Source of the DNA: Sphingobacterium spiritivorum
Lineage (GTDB): Bacteria; Bacteroidota; Bacteroidia; Sphingobacteriales; Sphingobacteriaceae
DNA length: 64,000 bases
Assembly: GCF_016725325.1 (NCBI RefSeq)
Contig: NZ_CP068083.1
Span: forward strand, 1,426,001 to 1,490,000
Direction of reading: 5' to 3'
Numbering within the stretch: the stretch's first letter is position 1; each line of letters starts with the position of its first letter. Below are positions 17,037-25,795 of the stretch, piece by piece. A program made the translations under genes and the position numbers. The notes beneath the pieces are model-generated. The model did not search any database, was not told the DNA's origin, and was given only the letters and a program-made list of their open reading frames with translations.

Positions 17037-18443
17037 TTATTTTATTCCTTTAAATATTCTGTTCCACCTTATTTTTGACATGAAACTACCGTCCTTATCC
17101 CAGCTCAGCCATACAAATAGCGCTTTGCCTACAATATGGTCTTCCGGTACAAATCCCCATCCCCTGGAGTCTTCAGAATTGTCGCGGTTATCGCCCATCA
17201 TCCAGTAGTAATTCATTTGGAAAGTATAGCTTGTTGCTTTAGCTCCATTGATATAAATACCATCTTTTTTTTCTTCCAGTGTATTTCCCTCATACACGCG
17301 GATAGCACGCTCATAAAGGGGCATGGTCATGCTGTCAAGCTTAACTGTCCAGCCTTTTGAAGGAACGACAACCGGACCAAAATTGTCAAATGTCCAGTCC
17401 CATTTATCGATATGCGGAAATGCTGAATTCTGATTCTGAAACGAAATGACTTGTTCCACGTGTGCCCATTTCTTTACATCTTCTGATTCTTCCGGCGTAA
17501 TATGAAGAAGATAGGGTTCTATAAAACTTTCAGTAGCCTCGTATCGCTTACGAACCAACTCTTTTTGATCCAGACCGGAACCATCTGTAAAGACGAGATA
17601 GCCATGCTGCATATCCTCATTCGTAAAAGCAGGTTCTCCATTGATCAACAATCTCTTGCTTTTCATGGTCACTTTATCGCCGGGCATTCCAACCAGTCGC
17701 TTAATATAGTTTTCCCTTTTATCTATTGGTCGGTTATAAGGCGCATCAGCTTCCATCGGATAATTAAAAACAACTACATCATTGCGTTTGATATCCTGAA
17801 ACCCTGGGAGTCGTCTATAAGGGACCTGAATCCATTCGGAATAAGCTTTGCCACCTGTAACCGGCATAGTATGGTGTGCAAACGGGAAAGCCAGCGGAGT
17901 AATAGGAATACGGGGACCGTAATTTAACTTACTGACAAATAGAAAATCACCTACCAACAGACTCCTTTCCATTGAGCCGGTAGGAATCATATAAGCTTCA
18001 ATCAAAAATCCCCGGATCAATGAGGCGGCAATAACAGCAAATACAATAGCATCCGCCCATTCTCTTGCGAATGATTTGGTATAAGGATATTTTTTCTTAA
18101 ACGCTGCAGTATTGTATGCTCCGAGATATTTTACATTCTTATCGTGTCCCCACAGCGGCAGAATCATAAAGGGAATCAATACAACGGCTGCATGTTCCCA
18201 AAATCGCCTCTTACCAAAAGATTTGATGAAGTCAAACCAGATACCGTAAAATACGAAGACATTAACGATAGGTACAAGGAGAAGTAACACCGTCCATGTT
18301 GGCCTGGCCGTACGTTGCGCCATCACATATTCTCTGTACAATGGAATAATAGCCTTCCACCCTTGTTCCCCTGCCTTTTCAAACAATCTCCAGACCCCAT
18401 ATACGGACAGGAGAGCTGTTATTCCAAATATAATATACCACAT
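17037..18443 (-). CDS. lepB: Signal peptidase I, copy 1
   Basis: The 468-residue membrane serine protease removes signal peptides from exported proteins. Two N-terminal helices and a third before the active site (to about residue 150) form an extra membrane domain beginning MWYIIFGITALLSVYG. The nucleophile is Ser157 in IPTGSMERSLL and the general base is Lys248 in YIKRLVGMPGD. The C-terminal signature MMGDNRDNSEDSRGWGFVP is intact. The periplasmic domain has a long insertion between the two catalytic residues and before the GDNRDNS box. It is the downstream member of a tandem pair (21 nt after copy 2), in the dapB-parAB cluster. Confidence 0.93.
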   Translation of the reverse strand: MWYIIFGITALLSVYGVWRLFEKAGEQGWKAIIPLYREYVMAQRTARPTWTVLLLLVPIVNVFVFYGIWFDFIKSFGKRRFWEHAAVVLIPFMILPLWGHDKNVKYLGAYNTAAFKKKYPYTKSFAREWADAIVFAVIAASLIRGFLIEAYMIPTGSMERSLLVGDFLFVSKLNYGPRIPITPLAFPFAHHTMPVTGGKAYSEWIQVPYRRLPGFQDIKRNDVVVFNYPMEADAPYNRPIDKRENYIKRLVGMPGDKVTMKSKRLLINGEPAFTNEDMQHGYLVFTDGSGLDQKELVRKRYEATESFIEPYLLHITPEESEDVKKWAHVEQVISFQNQNSAFPHIDKWDWTFDNFGPVVVPSKGWTVKLDSMTMPLYERAIRVYEGNTLEEKKDGIYINGAKATSYTFQMNYYWMMGDNRDNSEDSRGWGFVPEDHIVGKALFVWLSWDKDGSFMSKIRWNRIFKGIK

Positions 18444-18464
18444 GAAGTTGTGTCCTTCGCTTCT

Positions 18465-19898
18465 TTAATCGTTTATGCTTTTAAATACTCTATTCCATCT
18501 GAAACTCGAGAATCCTGAGCCATCTTTATCTTTGCTGTATAATACAAAAAGAGGTTTTCCTACGATATGATCCTCTGGAACTAATCCCCATACGCGGGCA
18601 TCTCTGGAGTTGTGGCGGTTATCACCCATCATCCAGTAATAATTCATTTTGAAAGTATAGCTTGTTGCTTTGGCTCCATTGATATAAATACCGTCCGCTT
18701 TAGTCTCCACTTCATTTCCTTCATATACACGGATTGCACGTTCATAAAGAGGCATAGTCATACTGTCAAGCTGAACTGTCCATCCTTTTTTAGGGATTTG
18801 CAACGGTCCGAAGTTATCGACATTCCAGTGATATTTGGGATTGTGTGGAAATATGCCTTCTCCCTGATCTATATCTGTAGGTTTGGCAATATTAGGGATG
18901 ATTTGCTTGATATTCGGCCATGTTTTCATATCGGCCAATTCTGCTTTAGTCAAAAACACCTGATAAGGCTCCTGACCTGCGGAATAGAATTCAATACGTT
19001 TTTCTAACATACGATCAGGATTCAGCCCTGTTCCATCAGTAAAAACAAAATAATCCATCATTCCTTCCGGCGGATCAAAACCGGGTTTGTTATTCACGAA
19101 TAATACAGACTCTTTAAGCGTGATAATATCGCCAGGAAGTCCCACACAACGTTTGATCAGATTTTCCCGTTTGTCGATAGGCCGGCTTAACGGCGGATCA
19201 GCCTCTTCAGGAAGATTGAAAACAAATATATCATTACGCTTGATTTCCTGTAATCCCGGCAAACGACGATACGGCCACTGGATTATAGTCGAATAGGCTT
19301 TTGTACCTAAAAGCGGCATGGTATGATGTGCTAAAGGAAAGGCTATTGGTGTAATAGGCAGACGAACACCGTAGTGAAATTTACTTACGACGATACAATC
19401 TCCTGTCATTAAGCTTTTTTCCATCGATCCGGATGGTATAAAATACAATTCGATCACAAAGCTTCTGATAAAATAAGCGGCAACGATCGCAAAGACAATC
19501 GCATCTGCCCACTCTCTTCCGACAGATTTCTTGTACGGATATTTCTTTTTGAATTCTTCTGTAGCAGACAATCCCAGGTATTTTACCTGAGGATCTTTTG
19601 CCCACATAGGCAATACGATAAAAGGAACTAATATCGCCGCGGCATGTTCCCAAAATCTAAACTTACCAAAGGATTTGATAAAGTCCAGGTAAAGACCATA
19701 GAAGATAAAGATATTAACGATCGGAATCAGTAATAGAAATACCTGCCAGGTTGGCTTTCCCGTTAATTGTGCGAATACATATTCCCGATAAAAAGGTACG
19801 ATGGACTCCCATCCTTGTTTTCCTGCTTTGACAAAAAGCTGCCAAAGTCCGAATAAGGCAACAAGAGTGAATACTATAAATACAATAATACTGATCAT
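18465..19898 (-). CDS. lepB: Signal peptidase I, copy 2
   Basis: The 477-residue paralogue of the adjacent downstream gene shares the same layout: an N-terminal membrane domain, Ser158 in IPSGSMEKSLM, Lys249 in LIKRCVGLPGD and the C-terminal MMGDNRHNSRDARVWG. The box normally reading GDNRDNS is GDNRHNSRD here, with Asp replaced by His, although Ser and the following Asp are kept. Both catalytic residues are present, so it should be active. It starts 6 nt downstream of dapB and is probably co-transcribed with it. The two copies keep the same gene order but differ most in the region between the Lys base and the last box, which may give different substrate preference. Confidence 0.92.
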   Translation of the reverse strand: MISIIVFIVFTLVALFGLWQLFVKAGKQGWESIVPFYREYVFAQLTGKPTWQVFLLLIPIVNIFIFYGLYLDFIKSFGKFRFWEHAAAILVPFIVLPMWAKDPQVKYLGLSATEEFKKKYPYKKSVGREWADAIVFAIVAAYFIRSFVIELYFIPSGSMEKSLMTGDCIVVSKFHYGVRLPITPIAFPLAHHTMPLLGTKAYSTIIQWPYRRLPGLQEIKRNDIFVFNLPEEADPPLSRPIDKRENLIKRCVGLPGDIITLKESVLFVNNKPGFDPPEGMMDYFVFTDGTGLNPDRMLEKRIEFYSAGQEPYQVFLTKAELADMKTWPNIKQIIPNIAKPTDIDQGEGIFPHNPKYHWNVDNFGPLQIPKKGWTVQLDSMTMPLYERAIRVYEGNEVETKADGIYINGAKATSYTFKMNYYWMMGDNRHNSRDARVWGLVPEDHIVGKPLFVLYSKDKDGSGFSSFRWNRVFKSIND

Positions 19899-19903
19899 AT
19901 GAT

Positions 19904-20647
19904 TTACTTATTAAAGTCAAACATTTCGGTTACCTGATAGAATCCTTTTTTACCCTTAAGCCACTCTGCCGCTATAACAGCTCCAAGCGCAAACCCTTCG
20001 CGGTTATGTGCGGTATGTTTAAATTCGATCTGGTCTACTTCTGAACTATAGAGTACAGTATGCGTTCCCGGTACTTCTTCGATACGCAGGCTTTCGATCA
20101 GCAATTCATTTGGTTTAGGAATGATACCGTCTCCTTCATCTACCAGTTCATTTACCCATTGCTGCTTGGTGTCGCTATTATTCAGAATACCTTCTGCAAT
20201 AGTAATAGCTGTCCCGCTTGGGGCATCCAGCTTATGCACGTGGTGGATTTCTTCTACCTGCACATCATATTGATGATAGGGCTGGATAGCTTTGGCCAGC
20301 ATTTTATTGATATGGAAGAAAATATTTACGCCAATGCTGAAATTAGAACCATATAATAAGGATTGATCGGTCTCCAGACAAATATCCTTTACCTCATCCA
20401 GATGGTCGTACCATCCTGTTGTACCTACAACAAGTGGCACGGATGCTTCAAAACACAGACTGATATTCTCCAGCGCTCCTGATGGCACACTGAAATCGAT
20501 AGCCACATCGGCATCCTGTATATCTTGAGCCGTTAATGTTTCTCTGTTATGCTGATCAACAACAAGTATCACCTCATGACCTCGCTTTTGTGCGAATTTC
20601 TCGATGAGCTGTCCCATTTTGCCGTATCCCAAAAGGACTATTTTCAT
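19904..20647 (-). CDS. dapB: 4-hydroxy-tetrahydrodipicolinate reductase
   Basis: The 247-residue cytoplasmic enzyme reduces hydroxy-tetrahydrodipicolinate to tetrahydrodipicolinate with NAD(P)H in lysine/diaminopimelate synthesis. It has an N-terminal nucleotide loop GYGKMG at 7-12, VVGTTGW at about 73-79, and the catalytic His135-His136 and Lys139 in EEIHHVHKLDAPSGTA. The protein is shorter than the enterobacterial form (about 270), as is common in Bacteroidota. It lies between DUF5683/parAB and the lepB pair, a conserved Bacteroidota order. Confidence 0.95.
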   Translation of the reverse strand: MKIVLLGYGKMGQLIEKFAQKRGHEVILVVDQHNRETLTAQDIQDADVAIDFSVPSGALENISLCFEASVPLVVGTTGWYDHLDEVKDICLETDQSLLYGSNFSIGVNIFFHINKMLAKAIQPYHQYDVQVEEIHHVHKLDAPSGTAITIAEGILNNSDTKQQWVNELVDEGDGIIPKPNELLIESLRIEEVPGTHTVLYSSEVDQIEFKHTAHNREGFALGAVIAAEWLKGKKGFYQVTEMFDFNK

Positions 20648-20820
20648 ATGGATATAATTTGTTTTTTAACTGTAATATGGTCTATCCGAATCATATCTAC
20701 TCCCGTAAATGTGGTGTGAGATAGACAGATATTCATATTATCAGGATTTTTTCTTCAAGTCAAAATATTTACCACGCTAATTTAATGACTTAAATGGATT
20801 TACAAAGAGGTTTGCGTGTA

Positions 20821-21561
20821 TTATTTGAATTGCATTGTCATTTTTAGACCAATAGACGGCCGAATAGGGCCGCTTTGGAAAGCATAACTGTTGTTAGAAA
20901 TAATAGTAGGAGAAAACCGGATATTTACTTTTTTTGCATCCCCAATATTCCATCGGTTCTTAAGCATAGAATCGACATAGGCTTCTACAATGTTCAATCC
21001 ATACCAACCCAGTGTACCTAATATAGCCAGATCACGGTTTCTTCTGAAATTGTCTTTAGCCTGTATCAGTCCTGTGGTAGACATTCCTTGTAGTTCTGGA
21101 TCTTTCCTTTCTGTATCCCCTGTGGAAATACGAAAATCCAGCTCTTTAAGTACCTGGCTGTAATATCTTTGGTTAAATTCTATGATAAGACCTGTAGATA
21201 CAAACCCCCCGTATATGACCGGAACTTTGATCCACCATACACCTCCGTTATAATGTTGCCCCCATCCGGGAAGGATAAGAGATCTTTTCCAGGCGACTTT
21301 GGACTTGTGTTCAATGGCAAGACGGGCAGAGTCTTTAAAAACTTCTTCCGCCTTTTCCTTTGCTTCCTTTTCGGCCTTTTCTCTCTTTCTTCTTTCTTTT
21401 CGAGATTCTTCCTTCTTGATCGTATCCTGAGTAACGACTTTTTCTATTTCCGGTTTTGTATTCTTTGCGGGAATAGTTTTGACGGTATCCGCTTTTTGAG
21501 CAAAGCAGGCTACTGTAGTGGAAATCAGAACGAAAAGAGTGAACAGGTACTTTATCATCAT
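20821..21561 (-). CDS. DUF5683 domain secreted/membrane protein
   Basis: The product is 246 residues with the start at ATG 21561, just past the parB stop; an earlier ATG at 21576 would overlap parB. A signal peptide (MMIKYLFTLFVLISTTVACFAQ) is followed by a very charged Lys/Glu segment (EESRKERRKREKAEKEAKEKAEE) likely to be helical. The DUF5683 domain follows: RSLILPGWGQHYNGGVWWIKVPVIYGG and GTLGWYGLNIVEAYVDS. The C-terminus reads like a short beta structure. DUF5683 has no established function. It stands in the parA-parB-dapB block and is probably co-transcribed with parB. Confidence 0.85.
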   Translation of the reverse strand: MMIKYLFTLFVLISTTVACFAQKADTVKTIPAKNTKPEIEKVVTQDTIKKEESRKERRKREKAEKEAKEKAEEVFKDSARLAIEHKSKVAWKRSLILPGWGQHYNGGVWWIKVPVIYGGFVSTGLIIEFNQRYYSQVLKELDFRISTGDTERKDPELQGMSTTGLIQAKDNFRRNRDLAILGTLGWYGLNIVEAYVDSMLKNRWNIGDAKKVNIRFSPTIISNNSYAFQSGPIRPSIGLKMTMQFK

Positions 21562-21569
21562 TCTATAAA

Positions 21570-22496
21570 TTACCAATCCAATAACTCCAGGATTCGGCTC
21601 AGATCATCTTCTGATTCGAAAGGAATCTCAATAGCTCCTTTTCCTTTTGTAGATGACTTAACGTTTAGTTTTACTCTTGAAGCAAATTTACTTGCCAGAT
21701 CGTCTTCTATTTTTTGAAATTGAAAAGTCAGTGCTGTTTTTTTATCTGAAGGAGCTTTCTTACGGGCAGCAGCTTGTTGTACTTCACGCACCAATTGCTC
21801 GGCTTTACGTACGGAAAGTCCCTTTTCAATGATTTCTTTAAAGATATACAGTTGTTTATCTACTTCACCTACATTGATAAGCGCGCGGGCATGTCCCATA
21901 GTAAGCTGTCCGTCACGAATTGCCGCCTGTATGACGGGAGGCAACTTCAACAGGCGCAGATAGTTCGTCACCGTAGAGCGGTTTTTACTCACACGATCAC
22001 CCAACTCTTCCTGTTTAAGGTTGCATTCTTCTATCATACGTTGAAAACTCAGCGCCACCTCAATGGCATTCAGGTTTTCACGTTGAATATTTTCGATAAG
22101 TGCCATTTCCAGCATTTGCTGGTCATTGGCAGTACGTACATATGCCGGAATGGAAGTGATACCCGCCAGTTTGGAAGCACGCAAACGACGCTCACCACTG
22201 ATCAGCTGATAAGCGTTATCGCCTACCTGACGAACAGTAATCGGCTGTATTAATCCCTGAAGCTGTATAGATTCGGATAATTCCTGAAGAGCCTGCTCGT
22301 CAAAATCTGTACGCGGCTGAAAAGGATTGACGGTGATCTCGTCTACTTTGATAAAATTAATGCTGCCGGAAGTTTTTCCTTTTTCCATTACATCAGACTC
22401 CGATACACTTGATGATCTGGATACTTCAATATTTTCATTTTGGAGCAATGCCCCAAGCCCTTTTCCTAATCCTGTTTTACGTTGTTGTGCAGCCAT
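21570..22496 (-). CDS. parB: Chromosome partitioning protein ParB
   Basis: The 308-residue ParB/Spo0J/Noc family protein binds parS sites and spreads along DNA as a CTP-dependent clamp in chromosome segregation. It has an N-terminal GLGKGLGALL box, a ParB/Srx nuclease-like CTPase domain (NPFQPRTDF, ELSESIQLQGLIQPI, LISGERRLRASKLAG, ENIQRENLN), then a helix-turn-helix (LGDRVSKNRSTVTNYLRLLKL, MGHARALI) and a C-terminal dimerisation tail (GAIEIPFESEDDLSRILELL). It starts 2 nt after parA, as one operon. Confidence 0.96.
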   Translation of the reverse strand: MAAQQRKTGLGKGLGALLQNENIEVSRSSSVSESDVMEKGKTSGSINFIKVDEITVNPFQPRTDFDEQALQELSESIQLQGLIQPITVRQVGDNAYQLISGERRLRASKLAGITSIPAYVRTANDQQMLEMALIENIQRENLNAIEVALSFQRMIEECNLKQEELGDRVSKNRSTVTNYLRLLKLPPVIQAAIRDGQLTMGHARALINVGEVDKQLYIFKEIIEKGLSVRKAEQLVREVQQAAARKKAPSDKKTALTFQFQKIEDDLASKFASRVKLNVKSSTKGKGAIEIPFESEDDLSRILELLDW

Positions 22497-22497
22497 A

Positions 22498-23295
22498 TTA
22501 TGCAGTTACCGTTTGCTTTTCCTCTTTAACCATTCCATTTTTTTCCAGAATCTCTCTTGCCAGGTTCAGGTAATTAATCGCTCCTTTACAGGACGCGTCA
22601 TGCATAATTACGGAGATACCAAAACTCGGAGCTTCGCTCAAACGCGTATTCCGTTGAATAATAGTACTAAATACCAGATCATTAAAATGTGTACGGACTT
22701 CTTCCACTACCTGATTGGACAGGCGAAGACGCACGTCATACATTGTCAGTAAGATTCCTTCGATTTCCAGATTTGTATTTAACCTGTTTTGAACAATCTT
22801 AATTGTATTCAATAATTTACCAAGTCCTTCAAGCGCAAAGTATTCACACTGTACCGGAATAATAACCGAATCCGAACCGGTAAGGGCATTGATCGTAATC
22901 AATCCTAAAGAAGGTGAACAATCAATGATGATAAAATCGTAATCGTCTTTGATCTCATCCAGAATCTTCTTCATTTTGTATTCACGCTCGTGCATATTGA
23001 TCATCTCGATCTCCGCTCCGACCAGATCAATATGTGCCGGAAGCAGATCCAGATTTGGAGTCTCGGTGGCTTGAATAGCTTCGCGGGCGCTCAGGTCATT
23101 GACCAGACACTCATATACGCTTGCTTTGATTCCTCTTGGATCAAAACCGATACCAGACGTTGAATTAGCCTGAGGATCAGCATCAACCAGAAGTGTTTTA
23201 TATTCTAACACGGCCAAACTCGCAGCCAGGTTAATAGAAGTAGTGGTTTTCCCTACTCCTCCCTTTTGATTTGCGATAGCTATAATTTTACCCAT
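22498..23295 (-). CDS. parA: Chromosome partitioning ATPase ParA (Soj)
   Basis: The 265-residue deviant-Walker ATPase of the ParA/Soj family works with ParB to segregate replication origins. The Walker A motif KGGVGKTTTS lies at residues 11-20, the Walker A' region LLVDADPQANST near 38-49 and the Walker B FIIIDCSPSLG near 121-131. It lacks the N-terminal DNA-binding domain of plasmid type Ia proteins, as expected for the chromosomal form. It is the first gene of the parA-parB unit. Confidence 0.96.
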   Translation of the reverse strand: MGKIIAIANQKGGVGKTTTSINLAASLAVLEYKTLLVDADPQANSTSGIGFDPRGIKASVYECLVNDLSAREAIQATETPNLDLLPAHIDLVGAEIEMINMHEREYKMKKILDEIKDDYDFIIIDCSPSLGLITINALTGSDSVIIPVQCEYFALEGLGKLLNTIKIVQNRLNTNLEIEGILLTMYDVRLRLSNQVVEEVRTHFNDLVFSTIIQRNTRLSEAPSFGISVIMHDASCKGAINYLNLAREILEKNGMVKEEKQTVTA

Positions 23296-23376
23296 TGAAT
23301 GATAATCTAAAACGTTATATGCCTCTTAATTCGAATAAACCATCAAAAAAAACCTGCTTTTGTTCTGCTTAAACGA

Positions 23377-23384
23377 CAAATTTA
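23377..23384 (-). promoter_or_regulatory. Putative -7 box upstream of parA
   Basis: The minus strand reads TAAATTTG, an exact TAnnTTTG match, 82 nt upstream of parA. A matching box on the other strand (TACTTTTG, 23427-23434) faces the FMN reductase gene. Neither has a clear TTTG at the correct distance. An inverted repeat GTTTAG-TCCA-CTAAAC (23441-23456) lies nearby. Confidence 0.3.
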
Positions 23385-23534
23385 ATGACGATTTATGAAT
23401 AAAATGCTTAAATGATGTTAAATTCGTACTTTTGATAGCAGTTTAGTCCACTAAACCACAGACCGCTAAGATACAAAAAATCAATGATATCGTAACCTCT
23501 GTACGGGGCGGTTTTTGTAAGTAACAAGACGACA

Positions 23535-24056
23535 ATGAATTTAATTATATCGGGAACAAACAGAGTGGGAAGTCACTCCCTGAAGGTGGCATCATATTAT
23601 CAACAGGAACTCAGACGCAAAGGAGAAGACTGGAGTTTATTATCCTTAGGAGATCTTCCCGAAAACATCATCGTATCAGACCTCTACAACCACCGCAGCG
23701 AAGCCTTCAGCATCATTCAGGAGCAGGTGTCGGCAGCTAAAAAGTTTATTTTTGTTATCCCTGAATACAATGGCAGCTACCCCGGAGTGCTTAAGGTATT
23801 TATCGATGCCTGTACCTTTCCGGTAAGCTTCTTCAACAAAAAAGTAGCTTTGGTAGGCGTATCAAGTGGAAAGTATGGTAACATCAGAGGCGTGGATCAC
23901 TTTACAGGAGTTTGTAACTACCTCCGCATGCATGTACTTCCTCTCAAAATTCACATCCCGCATATTCAATCCGAACTGAATGAAGATCAACAGCTGTTTC
24001 AATCAACAACGGTGAAATTTGTACAGGAACAAATCCACGAAATCATTCAATTCTAA
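23535..24056 (+). CDS. NAD(P)H-dependent FMN reductase family protein
   Basis: The 173-residue flavodoxin-fold protein has the N-terminal FMN-phosphate loop SGTNRVGSHSLKVA and the flavin-binding segment PEYNGSYPGVLKVFIDA, both typical of the NADPH-dependent FMN reductase/azoreductase (Pfam FMN_red) family. It reduces FMN or small quinone/azo substrates in the cytoplasm. It is a single gene convergent with the metallophosphoesterase, with stops 4 nt apart. Confidence 0.9.
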   Translation: MNLIISGTNRVGSHSLKVASYYQQELRRKGEDWSLLSLGDLPENIIVSDLYNHRSEAFSIIQEQVSAAKKFIFVIPEYNGSYPGVLKVFIDACTFPVSFFNKKVALVGVSSGKYGNIRGVDHFTGVCNYLRMHVLPLKIHIPHIQSELNEDQQLFQSTTVKFVQEQIHEIIQF

Positions 24057-24060
24057 TTTT

Positions 24061-24888
24061 TTATCTGGATTTCAGAATATTCTCCAGAAGCTGATCTATA
24101 GAGGTTTTAAATGAAACTTCAGGAGTGGGATATTTGCCTAACAGATGTTTACTGTTTTCATATACAAACATCTCCCATTCACCTTCATGGTATTCTAATG
24201 CTGTCAGATTTTCGACCCAGTCTCCTGAATTGAGGTAGATAGTCTCCCCTTTTTTTGTTTTGACCGTCCGGATCTGAGGCTGATGGATATGTCCGCAGAT
24301 AACGTAATCATAATTTTGTTCTATCGCGAGCTCTGAAGCTGTCTCTTCAAAATCATTAATATATTTCACCGCTTTCTTGACACTGTTTTTTATTTTTTTT
24401 GAAAACGAGTATTTCTCTCTACCCATTTTCGTCAGCGCCCAGTTTACCAGATTATTGAGCTGAATAAGCTTATCATAGCCCCAGCCTCCCAATTTTGCCA
24501 ACCACTTTGCATGATGAACGGAAGCATCAAATACATCTCCATGAAAGATCCAGGCCAGTTTACCGCCAAGATTGAGAATTATTTTATTCGTCAGCAGGAT
24601 ATTACCAAAATGCACGTTTGCAAATTTCCGAAGCATCTCATCGTGATTACCAGTGATATAAATGACTTCTGTGTCCTGACAGGCGAGTTCAAAAATATAT
24701 TTTATAACCAGCAAATGTGAATCGGGGAAATAACTTTTTTTGAATTGCCAGATATCTACGATATCACCATTCAGAATAAGTTTGCGTGGCTTTATGGACC
24801 TGAGATACTGCAAAAGCTCCTGAGCTCTGCATCCATATGTACCCAGGTGGACATCCGACAGAATGACTAAATCTACTTCTCGCTTCAT
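24061..24888 (-). CDS. Calcineurin-like metallophosphoesterase (LpxH-like)
   Basis: The 275-residue protein has the dinuclear-metal phosphoesterase motifs in order: Asp12 and His14 in LSDVHLG, Asp42 in NGDIVDIW, Asn81-His82-Asp83 in TGNHDEM, His116 in FHGDVFD and His199/His201 in CGHIHQP. The pattern resembles the UDP-2,3-diacylglucosamine hydrolase (LpxH/LpxH2) branch of lipid A synthesis, and a lipid A-type acyltransferase lies about 4 kb away, but the assignment to UDP-diacylglucosamine is tentative. There is no signal peptide, so it is cytoplasmic or membrane-peripheral. Confidence 0.8.
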   Translation of the reverse strand: MKREVDLVILSDVHLGTYGCRAQELLQYLRSIKPRKLILNGDIVDIWQFKKSYFPDSHLLVIKYIFELACQDTEVIYITGNHDEMLRKFANVHFGNILLTNKIILNLGGKLAWIFHGDVFDASVHHAKWLAKLGGWGYDKLIQLNNLVNWALTKMGREKYSFSKKIKNSVKKAVKYINDFEETASELAIEQNYDYVICGHIHQPQIRTVKTKKGETIYLNSGDWVENLTALEYHEGEWEMFVYENSKHLLGKYPTPEVSFKTSIDQLLENILKSR

Positions 24889-24996
24889 ATGCAGATTGGT
24901 TTTTACAAAAAAGATAAAACTATATTAACTAATCATTTTCAGACAATTAAGAAATTATAATTTTTATATCTTTACCAAAAACCAATACGAATACAT

Positions 24997-25731
24997 ATGT
25001 ACTTTATAAACAAACATCTCCTTTTTATTACATTGCTGATTTTTGTCTTTCAAAGCTGTTCAAACTCCAACTCGACTTCTAAGCCCATTACAGAAGCTGA
25101 ACAAAAGGCAGGATGGCAATTTCTTTTTAACGGAGATAATACTGAAGGGTGGCATATTTTTAACAGCACAGCCAAAGATTCCAAATGGATTGTGAACAAT
25201 GGGATACTGGCCTGCTCACCGCACAAGAAAGACGGTATATTCGGAGATCTTACAACAGATAAAAACTATAAAAACTTCGAATTAGTATTCGACTGGAGTA
25301 TTGCCAAAGGAGGAAACAGCGGCGTGTTTATCAATGTACAGGAAGACCCAAAGTATAGCGCTACATTTGCAACTGGAGTGGAAATGCAACTTCTGGACAA
25401 TGCAAATGCGGAACCCAGACACCAGAAAGACAGTACGCATTGGGCTGGCTGTATCTATGATGTAAGTTGTATGGGAAATCAGTCCAAACCAAAACCTTTC
25501 GGGGAATGGAATTCATCACGAATTGTTCAAAAAGATGGGAAAGTAAGCTTTTACCTCAATGGTATACTGACTGCAGAAGAAGATCTAAGTGGTCCTGCCT
25601 GGAAAGCAAAAGTGCAGCAAAGCAATCTGAAGGTGCACCCTGATTTTGCAAAAGCTACTGAAGGCAAAATTGCTTTTCAGAACCATACAGATTCTGTAGC
25701 TTTCCGCAATATTAAAATAAGAGAGATATAA
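24997..25731 (+). CDS. DUF1080 lipoprotein (3-keto-disaccharide hydrolase domain)
   Basis: The 244-residue lipoprotein has a type II signal ending LLIFVFQSC with lipidation at Cys21. The rest is one DUF1080 domain, a concanavalin-like beta-sandwich: GWQFLFNGDNTEGWHIFN, GGNSGVFINVQED, GVEMQLLDN, PFGEWNSSRIVQKDGKVSFYLNG and IAFQNHTDSVAFRNIKIRE. Members are recalled as hydrolases of 3-keto-glycosides in Bacteroidota. It is a monocistronic gene bounded by a hairpin downstream. Confidence 0.88.
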   Translation: MYFINKHLLFITLLIFVFQSCSNSNSTSKPITEAEQKAGWQFLFNGDNTEGWHIFNSTAKDSKWIVNNGILACSPHKKDGIFGDLTTDKNYKNFELVFDWSIAKGGNSGVFINVQEDPKYSATFATGVEMQLLDNANAEPRHQKDSTHWAGCIYDVSCMGNQSKPKPFGEWNSSRIVQKDGKVSFYLNGILTAEEDLSGPAWKAKVQQSNLKVHPDFAKATEGKIAFQNHTDSVAFRNIKIREI

Positions 25732-25742
25732 AATTTATTAAA

Positions 25743-25776
25743 CAGATCAGAGGTATTAATCATGACCTCTGATCTG
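25743..25776. terminator. Hairpin terminator between convergent genes
   Basis: A 12-bp perfect stem (CAGATCAGAGGT at 25743-25754, complement at 25765-25776). On the minus strand it is followed by a T/A-rich stretch, suiting the STN protein gene. The T-tract for the plus strand is weak. Confidence 0.6.
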
Positions 25777-25795
25777 CAGAGCTTAATTGTTCAGA

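Noticed and set aside
17452..17467. Second parS-like sequence TGTTCCACGTGTGCCC in lepB
   Set aside because: Only 11 of 16 positions match and the right half is poor; it reads as ordinary coding sequence.
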